A stretch of 10,309 bases of DNA from an uncultured bacterium (lineage in GTDB: Bacteria > Actinomycetota > Coriobacteriia > Coriobacteriales > Coriobacteriaceae): the NCBI GenBank assembly GCA_905216075.1, contig CAJMSO010000044.1, forward strand, positions 1 to 10,309. Direction: 5' to 3'. Position numbers and translations under genes: made by a program. Numbering within the stretch: position 1 is the stretch's first letter; every line of letters begins with the position of its first letter. Shown here in pieces: positions 1 to 7,468 of the stretch. Below the pieces are notes generated by a model. That model was not told the DNA's origin. It saw only the letters and a program-made list of their open reading frames with translations, and made no database searches.

Positions 1-47
1 TGTCAGCAAGGCCATCTTCCGGCCGCAACGAAAGGGGCAATCAACCC

Positions 48-695
48 ATGACCGTCACCTACGATACGTCCCGCGTGACGCTTGTCGACCATCCGCTCGT
101 CCAGCACAAGCTGTCGATCTTGCGCGACAAGAGCACCGGCACCAACCAGTTCCGCCAGCTCGTGCGCGAGCTTGCGCTCTTTGACGGCTACGAGGCCATG
201 CGCGACCTGCCCATGGAAGACGTCGAGGTCGAGACTCCCATCACCACCGCCATGTTTAAGCAGCTTGCCGGCAAGAAGCTCGCCATTGTTCCCATCCTGC
301 GTGCGGGCCTCGGCATGGTCGACGGCATCCTCGACCTGGTGCCCTCCGCTCGCGTGGGCCACATCGGTATGGAGCGTGACGAGGTTACCCACGAGCCGCA
401 TGAGTATTACTGCAAGATGCCCAAGGATATCGACCAGCGCATCTGCCTGGTTGTCGACCCCATGCTCGCCACGGGCGGTTCGGCCGAGATGGCCATCAGC
501 TACCTGCGCGAGCGCGGTGTTAAGGATATTCGCATGCTGTGTATCGTCGCGGCCCCCGAGGGCCTCAAGTCACTGACCGAAAAGGACCCCGACGTACATA
601 TTTATACCTGCGCCATCGACGACCATCTCAACGAAGCTGCCTACATCGTTCCCGGCCTGGGCGACGCCGGCGACCGCATCTACGGCACGCTGTAA
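48..695 (+). CDS. upp: Uracil phosphoribosyltransferase
   Basis: Pyrimidine salvage enzyme of the cytoplasm that converts uracil and PRPP to UMP and pyrophosphate. The 215-residue protein is close to the usual family length of about 208-215. Visible motifs are VPILRAGLGMVDG (residues 81-93), the PRPP-binding loop DPMLATGGSA (137-146), and the C-terminal uracil-binding segment GLGDAGDRIYGT (203-214). The ATG start is supported by an AAAGGGG ribosome site at 31-37, 10 bases upstream. A GC-rich hairpin lies 42 bases after the stop, and the atp operon follows. In Bacillus subtilis upp also lies just upstream of the atp operon, so the position is a known conserved neighbourhood. Nothing looks broken or unusual. 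The first 47 bases are too short to assign to an upstream gene. Confidence 0.97.
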   Translation: MTVTYDTSRVTLVDHPLVQHKLSILRDKSTGTNQFRQLVRELALFDGYEAMRDLPMEDVEVETPITTAMFKQLAGKKLAIVPILRAGLGMVDGILDLVPSARVGHIGMERDEVTHEPHEYYCKMPKDIDQRICLVVDPMLATGGSAEMAISYLRERGVKDIRMLCIVAAPEGLKSLTEKDPDVHIYTCAIDDHLNEAAYIVPGLGDAGDRIYGTL

Positions 696-737
696 TCTCT
701 GGGGCATACCGGCTAACGTCGAAAATACGAAGAAATG

Positions 738-772
738 GTGCGCGCGGTCGAACAAAAGACGACCGCGCGCAC
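738..772 (+). terminator. GC-rich hairpin after upp, possible terminator
   Basis: A perfect 13-base inverted repeat pairs 738-750 (GTGCGCGCGGTCG) with 760-772 around the 9-base loop AACAAAAGA. It lies 42 bases after the upp stop, where a terminator is expected. The bases after the stem (TCCTGTTAACGG) do not form a U-tract, so it is not a classical intrinsic terminator. It could still pause polymerase, protect the upp transcript end, or act with a factor. The structure is certain; its function is inferred. Confidence 0.5.
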
Positions 773-887
773 TCCTGTTAACGGACGTTTTGCCCTGCAG
801 GGTTCGAGAAAAACGTATTACCGTACCTGCGGCATAAAGAAGGTCTTAAGAAAACGAACAGGTGCGTATTAACCGATGCTTTTTCGG

Positions 888-915
888 TTGTACTTTAGCG
901 ATTGGCTCGTACAAT
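888..915 (+). promoter_or_regulatory. Probable promoter of the atp operon
   Basis: TACAAT at 910-915 matches the sigma-70-type -10 consensus TATAAT at five of six positions. A weak -35 (TTGTAC, 888-893, three of six matches) lies 16 bases upstream. Transcription would start near 921-923, giving a leader of about 55 bases before the first gene. It is the best candidate in the gap between upp and the atp genes. A short inverted repeat (AACCGA 871-876 with TCGGTT 884-889) overlaps the -35 box and could be an operator, but this is only suggestive. Confidence 0.5.
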
Positions 916-965
916 AGTCACCAATGTTTGGCGGGAACTGTCCTGTGAGGCGATAAAAAAGGAAA

Positions 966-971
966 GTGAGG
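966..971 (+). promoter_or_regulatory. Ribosome binding site deciding the atpI-position start
   Basis: GTGAGG at 966-971 ends 6 bases before GTG 978. An alternative in-frame GTG at 966 would have its nearest purine-rich site (GGAAA, 961-965) directly against the codon, which is too close. This favours the start at 978, and the upstream GTG is then part of the ribosome site. Confidence 0.6.
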
Positions 972-977
972 ACGCCA

Positions 978-1289
978 GTGTTTCAGATAGCCGATCTGCT
1001 CGCTATCGTTGCAGGTGCCATCGCGGGCGCGATTGCCTTCCTTCCCTTTGTCTTTACGCTCAAGCCGGTTCTTGACGATAAGCAGAATGCGGACATGCTC
1101 AAGGGCATGGTGAGTCTGGCGGTCTCGGCAGTCGCCCTGCTCGTCTTTACCTTGGTTGTGTTTGCGTTGTTCGGAGAGGCATTTCGCATGTTCCTCCTGG
1201 GCGAGGCGATCGGCTTCGTGGCCTTTATGGCCGCCTGCACGGTTCGCGTCGCCAAGGCGCTGCGAGATCCTCATGAGGTCGAAAGGTAA
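978..1289 (+). CDS. Small membrane protein in the atpI position
   Basis: With a GTG start at 978 the product has 103 residues; a start at 966 would add four. Three hydrophobic segments are visible, at about residues 4-27, 44-68 and 71-91, followed by a short basic and polar tail ending DPHEVER. It is the first gene of the atp operon and stops 3 bases before atpB. This is the place usually held by atpI, whose product is thought to help c-ring assembly or Mg2+ supply. Typical AtpI proteins are slightly longer with four membrane segments, and I see no diagnostic motif. The AtpI assignment therefore rests on position, size and hydrophobicity. It is probably a diverged AtpI, but it could be an unrelated membrane protein. 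Its stop region also contains the atpB ribosome site (AAAGG, 1282-1286), which suggests translational coupling. Confidence 0.8.
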   Translation: MFQIADLLAIVAGAIAGAIAFLPFVFTLKPVLDDKQNADMLKGMVSLAVSAVALLVFTLVVFALFGEAFRMFLLGEAIGFVAFMAACTVRVAKALRDPHEVER

Positions 1290-1292
1290 GTC

Positions 1293-2096
1293 GTGGAAAT
1301 TTTTGAAAAGCTGCCTGATGAGATTAATCATCTGGTCAGCGAGTTCAGCTCCACCCCTGTCGTGGGCGATCTGAGCTGCGGCATCACGCAGTACTCGTTT
1401 TGGCTGATCGTCTCCACGATCGTGCTCCTGATCGTCCTGGCCGTGTTCAAGAAGAAGCAGACCCTGGTTCCCAAGGGCTTCTTCGTCAACGGTTTCGAGT
1501 ACATCATCGAGTACGTCGAGAACGATATCGGCAAGGGCGTCGTGGGTGAGAACTGGAAGAAGCACTTCCCGTTCCTGTGCTCGCTTTTCCTGTTCATCCT
1601 GATCAATAACATGATCGGCCTGATCCCGGGAATGAAGCCCGGCACCGGCGCAATCGGCTCCACCGCTGCGCTCGCCATCTTCGCCTTCGTGTACTTCATC
1701 TACTACGGATGCAAGGCTCACGGCGTGATCGGCTACATCAAGAGCCTCGCCCCGCAGGGCGTGAGCTTCCCGATGAACGTGCTTGTGTGGGTCGTCGAGC
1801 TTTTCTCGACCTTCCTGCGCCTCATCACGCTCGCCGTCCGTCTGTTCTGCAACATGTTCGCAGGACACGTGGTCATGGGCTCGTTCGCCATCATGGCGAG
1901 CATGTTCATGCAGCCGCTGCTTCAGCAGGTTTCCGCGGCCCACGCCGTCGGCGCCCTGCCTTCGCTGGCCTGGCTTGCCATCCTCATCCTGATCTATGCG
2001 ATCGAGCTTGTGGTCGGCGCCATCCAGGCTTACGTCTTCACGGTCCTTACCGCCGTGTATGTCTCCGAGGCAGAGGAGGTCGCGGAGGAGGAGTAG
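1293..2096 (+). CDS. atpB: ATP synthase Fo subunit a
   Basis: Membrane stator subunit that forms the two proton half-channels beside the c ring. The protein has 267 residues with about five to six hydrophobic segments (near 34-53, 92-112, 122-140, 160-185, 193-212 and 225-256). The essential arginine, E. coli Arg210, is Arg183 in AVRLFCNMFAGH. His192 and Glu238 occupy the places of E. coli Glu219 and His245, the reciprocal arrangement seen in many other a subunits. Gln245 matches E. coli Gln252. The segment between Arg183 and Gln245 is about 20 residues longer than in E. coli. The usual Gly of RLFGN is Cys186. The GTG start is set by AAAGG at 1282-1286, 6 bases upstream, inside the end of the preceding gene. 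The C-terminus is very acidic (EAEEVAEEE). Confidence 0.97.
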   Translation: MEIFEKLPDEINHLVSEFSSTPVVGDLSCGITQYSFWLIVSTIVLLIVLAVFKKKQTLVPKGFFVNGFEYIIEYVENDIGKGVVGENWKKHFPFLCSLFLFILINNMIGLIPGMKPGTGAIGSTAALAIFAFVYFIYYGCKAHGVIGYIKSLAPQGVSFPMNVLVWVVELFSTFLRLITLAVRLFCNMFAGHVVMGSFAIMASMFMQPLLQQVSAAHAVGALPSLAWLAILILIYAIELVVGAIQAYVFTVLTAVYVSEAEEVAEEE

Positions 2097-2131
2097 TCTT
2101 CCGTTCGCGCCTTAAAGGTAAGGCAATTCGT

Positions 2132-2204
2132 TAAACCGCCGGTGCCCGTACCCATGGAGCCCGGCAGTTATAAAAAGGTTATCCTGCGTGAAATAAGACA
2201 CGCA
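2132..2204 (+). promoter_or_regulatory. Structured atpB-atpE spacer with two hairpins
   Basis: This is the only long gap inside the operon (124 bases, 2097-2220). One inverted repeat pairs 2134-2142 (AACCGCCGG) with 2161-2169 (CCGGCAGTT), giving eight base pairs and one C-A mismatch around an 18-base loop. A second pairs TGCGTG 2185-2190 with CACGCA 2199-2204 around an 8-base A-rich loop, ending six bases before the atpE ribosome site. Such spacers can stabilise or process mRNA and raise c-subunit yield. The pairing is visible in the sequence; the role is inferred. TATAAA at 2169-2174 has no convincing -35 partner. Confidence 0.45.
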
Positions 2205-2208
2205 CGAC

Positions 2209-2216
2209 AAAGGAGG
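2209..2216 (+). promoter_or_regulatory. Strong ribosome binding site of atpE
   Basis: AAAGGAGG at 2209-2216 is a near-perfect anti-16S match, four bases before the GTG start at 2221. It is among the strongest sites in the operon and fits the need for many c subunits per enzyme. An in-frame TAA at 2194-2196 with no start codon after it excludes a longer protein. Confidence 0.8.
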
Positions 2217-2220
2217 AATC

Positions 2221-2415
2221 GTGGGAGTTATCGGTTACGGTCTCGGTGTTATCGGCGCTGGTCTTGCTATCGGCCTGTCTGCTCTGGGTGCTACGGGTGC
2301 TATGGCCCGTCAGCCTGAGGTCCAGGGCCGCGTGTTCACCGTCTTCATCATGGGCTCCGCCTTCGGCGAGGCTCTGGCTCTGATCGGCTTCGTTGTCGCG
2401 CTGATCGTTAAATAG
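2221..2415 (+). CDS. atpE: ATP synthase Fo subunit c (proteolipid)
   Basis: Forms the rotating membrane ring that carries protons. The protein is a two-helix hairpin of only 64 residues, against about 70-90 in most bacteria. Helix 1 (about 2-28) has the glycine-rich packing face, the polar loop is ARQPE (29-33), and helix 2 (about 38-62) carries the ion-binding carboxylate Glu50. The spacing of 20 residues from loop Arg30 to Glu50 equals that in E. coli and Ilyobacter tartaricus. At the sites of the I. tartaricus sodium ligands Gln32 and Ser66 this protein has Ile17 and Ala51, so a proton-binding ring is predicted. The helix 1 side is about 11 residues shorter than in E. coli, and an in-frame stop upstream shows this is not a start-calling error. 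The start is GTG. Confidence 0.96.
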   Translation: MGVIGYGLGVIGAGLAIGLSALGATGAMARQPEVQGRVFTVFIMGSAFGEALALIGFVVALIVK

Positions 2416-2430
2416 CACGGAGCGTCAAGT

Positions 2431-3033
2431 ATGAATCTTTCATCCCAGAAGAGCGCGATCGCACTCTCCGCGTCCGCGGCCGCGCTGCTCATGCCGGTTT
2501 CCGCGTTCGCCGAGGACGGCGCTGCCGGTGCGGACATCCTCATCCCTAAGATGGCGGAGTTCATCCCGGCGCTTATCGCCTTCCTGATTATCTGGATCGT
2601 GCTGGCCAAGGTCGCCCTGCCGGGCATCATGAAAACCATGGAGGAGCGCGGCAAGAAGATCGAGGAGAGCCTCGACGAGGCCGAGAAGACCAAGCAGGAG
2701 GCCATCGCCAAGCGCGCTGAGTCCGACTCGATCGTCACCGACGCCCGTCGTCAGGCTGCCGACATCGTTCTCGAGGCCCGTAAGGACGCCGAGTCCGAGC
2801 GCGCCCGTATCATCGAGGCTGCTCACAAGGAGGCCGAGGAGATCATCGCCAAGGCCCATACGACCGTCGAGGACGAGCGCAAGTCCATCTACGCCGGTGC
2901 CGCGAGCTCCATCGCCGACCTGTCCGTTGCCGTCGCCACCAAGATCGTGGGCGAGGCACTCGAGGACGAGTCCGAGCAGAAGAAGCTCATCGAGCGCTAC
3001 ATCCAGGAAGCAGGTAGCCTGAATGCCGACTAG
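2431..3033 (+). CDS. atpF: ATP synthase Fo subunit b
   Basis: Peripheral stalk subunit that anchors F1 to subunit a. The 200-residue protein starts at an ATG with CGGAG at 2418-2422, 8 bases upstream. The first 27 residues look like a signal peptide: one lysine, a hydrophobic alanine-rich stretch (9-22) and an Ala-Phe-Ala site before Glu28. The true membrane helix follows at about 43-63, then a long charged heptad-like helix rich in Ala, Glu, Lys and Arg (about 66-155), and a C-terminal delta-binding part (SVAVATKIVGEAL, 165-177). Most b subunits are about 156-175 residues and begin directly with the membrane helix, so the N-terminal extension is notable. If it is cleaved, the mature N-terminus would be outside, as the normal topology requires. 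The gene overlaps atpH by 11 bases. Confidence 0.95.
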   Translation: MNLSSQKSAIALSASAAALLMPVSAFAEDGAAGADILIPKMAEFIPALIAFLIIWIVLAKVALPGIMKTMEERGKKIEESLDEAEKTKQEAIAKRAESDSIVTDARRQAADIVLEARKDAESERARIIEAAHKEAEEIIAKAHTTVEDERKSIYAGAASSIADLSVAVATKIVGEALEDESEQKKLIERYIQEAGSLNAD

Positions 3034-3499
3034 CCGCTATCAGGACAAGGTACTCGAGACCTACGCGCGCTCCCTTTTGGAAGCCGCCAAGGCCGAGAAC
3101 CATGTGTTCGAGGACCTCGAGATGATCGAGCGCCTGGCTAGCGCCAGCCCCGAGATTATCGCCGTGCTCGACACCATGTCCAAGCGCGACCAGCTCGACC
3201 TTCTTCCCAAGGTGGCAGCTGCCTTTAAGTATGTTGCCGAGGAAGACGAGGATGTAGTGGGCGTGACCGTCACCACGGCGATCCCGCTCGACGACGAGCT
3301 GCGTCAAACCATCACTAAGAAATGCGAGCAGGACTTCGGCCGCAAGGTATTCCTTATCGAGCAGGTCGACCCGTCTATCGTGGGCGGCCTGGTGCTCGAG
3401 GCCCGCGGCGAGCGTCGTGACATTTCCGTCAAGACGCAGCTGCGCGTCGCGCAGGAGACCCTCGCAAACTCTGCTAATTCGTACGGAGGTGAAGCCTAA
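3023..3499 (+). CDS. atpH: ATP synthase F1 subunit delta
   Basis: Joins the top of the alpha/beta hexamer to subunit b (the OSCP family). At 158 residues it is somewhat shorter than the usual 175-180. The N-terminal part (about 6-75) is predicted helical, with the early YARSLLEAA segment (14-22) typical of the family. The C-terminal region carries the conserved block VTTAIPLDDEL (83-93) and DPSIVGGLVLEARGERRDIS (116-135). The ATG lies inside the end of atpF (11-base overlap), with a modest AGG at 3012-3014 as ribosome site, so coupling to atpF translation is likely. Its stop shares one base with the atpA start (TAATG). Confidence 0.94.
   Translation: MPTSRYQDKVLETYARSLLEAAKAENHVFEDLEMIERLASASPEIIAVLDTMSKRDQLDLLPKVAAAFKYVAEEDEDVVGVTVTTAIPLDDELRQTITKKCEQDFGRKVFLIEQVDPSIVGGLVLEARGERRDISVKTQLRVAQETLANSANSYGGEA
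3485..3492 (+). promoter_or_regulatory. Consensus ribosome binding site of atpA
   Basis: GGAGGTGA at 3485-3492 is an exact eight-base complement of the usual 16S rRNA 3' end. It lies at the end of atpH. The atpA ATG at 3499 overlaps the atpH TAA as TAATG, so both strong independent initiation and termination-reinitiation are possible. Confidence 0.8.
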
Positions 3500-5097
3500 T
3501 GTCCGAAACCCTCAATGCCCAGGATATCGCCAAGAAACTGCAGGAGCAGCTCACGAGCCTCTCCGCGACGGTCGATACGCATGAGGTTTCAACGGTCGAC
3601 GAGGTAGGCGACGGCATCGCGCGTGTCTCCGGCCTCAAGAGCGCCATGGCAGGCGAGCTTCTGGAGTTCAAGAGCTCCGATACCGGTGAGACCGTCTTCG
3701 GCCTTGCCCAGAACCTTGACCGTGACGAGGTCGGCGCCGTTCTGTTCGGTGCCGTCGACTCCATCAAGGAAGGCGACGAGTGCCGCACCACTGGCCGCAT
3801 TATGGATATCCCCGTGAGCCGTGCCATGCTCGGCCGCGTCGTCAATCCGCTCGGCCAGCCCATCGACGGTCTGGGTGACATCGTCGCCACGCATCGTCGC
3901 CCCATCGAGTTCAAGGCCCCCGGTGTCATCGACCGTACCCCGGTGTGCGAGCCGGTTCAGACCGGCCTGTTGGCCATCGACTCCATGGTGCCTATCGGCC
4001 GCGGCCAGCGCGAGCTTATCATCGGCGACCGTAAGACCGGTAAGACCGCTATCGCCATCGACGCTATCCTCAATCAGCGCGGCAAGGGCATGGTCTGCAT
4101 CTATGTCGCCATCGGCCAGAAGGCCTCCACGGTTGCCAACATCCGCGAGACCCTCGCTCAGCACGGTGCGCTCGACTACACCATCATCGTTTCGGCCACC
4201 GCTGCCGATTCCGCCCCTATGCAGTACATCGCGCCTATGGCCGGTGCCGCTATCGGCGAGTTCTTTATGTACAACGGCGAGGACGGCAAGCCTGCCAGCG
4301 AGACCAACCCCGGCGGTCACGTGCTCGTCATCTACGACGACCTGTCCAAGCAGGCCGTGGCCTACCGTCAGATGTCGCTGACGCTGCATCGTCCGCCCGG
4401 ACGCGAGGCCTATCCTGGCGACATCTTCTACCTGCACTCTCGTCTGCTCGAGCGTGCCGTCAAGATGTCCAAGAAGAACGGTTACGGCTCCATGACGGCT
4501 CTGCCGATCATCGAGACCCAGGACGGCGACGTCTCGGCCTACATTCCGACCAACGTTATTTCCATTACCGATGGTCAGATCTACCTGCAGTCCGAGCTCT
4601 TCTTCCAGGGTCAGCGCCCGGCAGTCGACGTGGGTATCTCCGTGTCCCGCGTCGGTGGCGATGCACAGACCAAGGCCATGAAGCAGGTCGCCGGCAACCT
4701 CCGTCTGGACCTTGCTTCGTACCAGGAGCTCGCCGGCTTTACGCAGTTCGGCTCCGACCTCGACGAGGCCACGCAAAAGCAGCTTACCCACGGCGCTCGC
4801 ATGACCGAGCTCCTGAAGCAGCCGCGTTATAAACCGTTTGAGGTTGGCGAGCAGATCGTTACGCTGTTTGCTGGCAACGAGGGCTTCCTGGATGACCTGG
4901 AGATCGCCGACGTGCTGCCTTTCCGTGCCGAGCTTATCGAGTATATGGACAATGGCTTTGGCTCGCTGCTCGACAAGGTTCGCGCCAAGAAGATCGACGA
5001 CGACACCAAGGCCGAGCTCTTGCGTGTCATTGGTGACTTCAAGCAGCAGTTCATGGCCAAACACCATGCCGACACGACTGGATCAGAGGAGAACTAA
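3499..5097 (+). CDS. atpA: ATP synthase F1 subunit alpha
   Basis: Non-catalytic nucleotide-binding subunit of the F1 hexamer. The protein has 532 residues, longer than the usual 500-515. The N-terminal beta-barrel (about 27-95) is followed by the nucleotide domain with Walker A GDRKTGKT (176-183), Walker B LVIYDD (276-281) and the DLSKQAVAYRQMSL segment (281-294). The arginine finger that completes the catalytic site on beta, E. coli Arg376, is Arg384 in SVSRVGG. The C-terminal helical domain contains the FTQFGSDLD region (414-422). An insertion of about 13 residues (261-273, EDGKPASETNPGG) lies between FMYNG and HVLVIYDD, where E. coli and Bacillus have almost no linker. The C-terminal tail is polar. 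A gap of 5 bases separates it from atpG. Confidence 0.98.
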   Translation: MSETLNAQDIAKKLQEQLTSLSATVDTHEVSTVDEVGDGIARVSGLKSAMAGELLEFKSSDTGETVFGLAQNLDRDEVGAVLFGAVDSIKEGDECRTTGRIMDIPVSRAMLGRVVNPLGQPIDGLGDIVATHRRPIEFKAPGVIDRTPVCEPVQTGLLAIDSMVPIGRGQRELIIGDRKTGKTAIAIDAILNQRGKGMVCIYVAIGQKASTVANIRETLAQHGALDYTIIVSATAADSAPMQYIAPMAGAAIGEFFMYNGEDGKPASETNPGGHVLVIYDDLSKQAVAYRQMSLTLHRPPGREAYPGDIFYLHSRLLERAVKMSKKNGYGSMTALPIIETQDGDVSAYIPTNVISITDGQIYLQSELFFQGQRPAVDVGISVSRVGGDAQTKAMKQVAGNLRLDLASYQELAGFTQFGSDLDEATQKQLTHGARMTELLKQPRYKPFEVGEQIVTLFAGNEGFLDDLEIADVLPFRAELIEYMDNGFGSLLDKVRAKKIDDDTKAELLRVIGDFKQQFMAKHHADTTGSEEN

Positions 5098-5102
5098 GCC
5101 CT

Positions 5103-6010
5103 ATGGCCAACCTTCGCGACATTAAGAAGCGAATCTCCTCGGTTACCACGACCAAGCAGATCACGCGCACGATGGAGATGGTCTCTACGGCCAAGATCCG
5201 TCGTGCCCTCGATCGCTCCAAGCAGGCCGAGCCCTATAAGGAGGCGCTGACCGACGTCATGCTGACGGTTGCCGGCGACGCCTCCTGCTCGGGCACCGAT
5301 CCCATGCTGCAGAAGCATGAGAGCGTCAAGCATGGCCTGATTGTCGTCATTGCTTCGGACCGCGGCCTTGCCGGCGGTTTCAATACGACGGTGGAGCGCA
5401 CGGCCGAAAAGCTCGCCGCTTCTTGGGCGAACGATGGCATCGAGTGCGAGATCATCGCGTGTGGGCGTAAGCCGGCCACGTATTTCCGTGACCGCGCAAA
5501 TGTCATCATGCATTTTGAGGGCAATTCCTCCGAGCCCGATTTCAATCAGGCTCGCATGATCTCCTCTCATATCTGCGATGCGTATCGTGCCGGTGAGCTT
5601 GACCGTGTCGAGCTTGTCTACCACCACGCCAAGAACCGCGTGGATCAGGAACTTCGCGTCGAGCACTTGCTGCCGCTCGATCCCGAGATGATCGCTATGG
5701 CCCACGGTCCGCGTAAGAACGAGACCGACGCCCCTAAGCGCATCTCGTCCACGTTCGAGTTCGTGCCCTCTCCCGAGCATGTTCTCGGCAAGCTTGTACC
5801 GTCTTATATCCTGACGGTCATCTACCAGGCCCTGATCGATTCGGCGGCCGCCGAGCAGGGTGCGCGCCGCAAGGCCATGCACTCCGCGACGGAAAACGCC
5901 ACCGCGATCATCTCGACCCTTACCCGCACGTATAGTCGCGTGCGCCAGGCTTCGATCACGACCGAGATCAACGAGATCGTCGGCGGAGCCTCAGCATTGG
6001 AGGAACAGTA

Positions 6011-6011
<1 letters not shown>
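5103..6011 (+). CDS. atpG: ATP synthase F1 subunit gamma
   Basis: Central rotor shaft that links c-ring rotation to the catalytic sites. The length of 302 residues is within the family range. The N-terminal coiled-coil strand (IKKRISSVTTTKQITRTMEM, residues 7-26) and the C-terminal strand (about 250-296, including ATENATAIISTL and the ITTEINEIVGGA signature) form the shaft. The globular middle contains the conserved IASDRGLAGGFN (83-94). The ATG has AGAGGAG at 5085-5091, located in the end of atpA. The stop overlaps the atpD start by one base (TAATG). No redox regulatory insertion of the chloroplast type is evident. Confidence 0.97.
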
Positions 6012-7465
<1,454 letters not shown>

Positions 7466-7468
7466 GTT

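Noticed and set aside
1..47. Possible end of an upstream gene, including a frame whose TGA overlaps the upp ATG (49-51)
   Set aside because: All three + frames are open here and the stretch is too short to show homology or coding bias, so no partial gene is called.
966..977. GTG at 966 as start of the atpI-position gene
   Set aside because: The ribosome site would abut the codon. The GTG at 978 has GAGG at a proper 6-base distance.
918..1943. 341-codon minus-strand frame over the atpI-position gene and atpB
   Set aside because: Highly charged His/Asp/Glu-rich translation, the usual reverse reading of membrane-protein codons; the sense strand encodes subunit a.
2169..2174. TATAAA as an internal promoter for atpE
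   Set aside because: No acceptable -35 hexamer lies 16-18 bases upstream, and the spacer is better explained as an mRNA structure and ribosome-site region.
3589..5067. 492-codon minus-strand frame opposite atpA
   Set aside because: Shadow of the alpha-subunit gene. The product is a low-complexity mix of Gly, Asp, His and Leu with no known fold signal.
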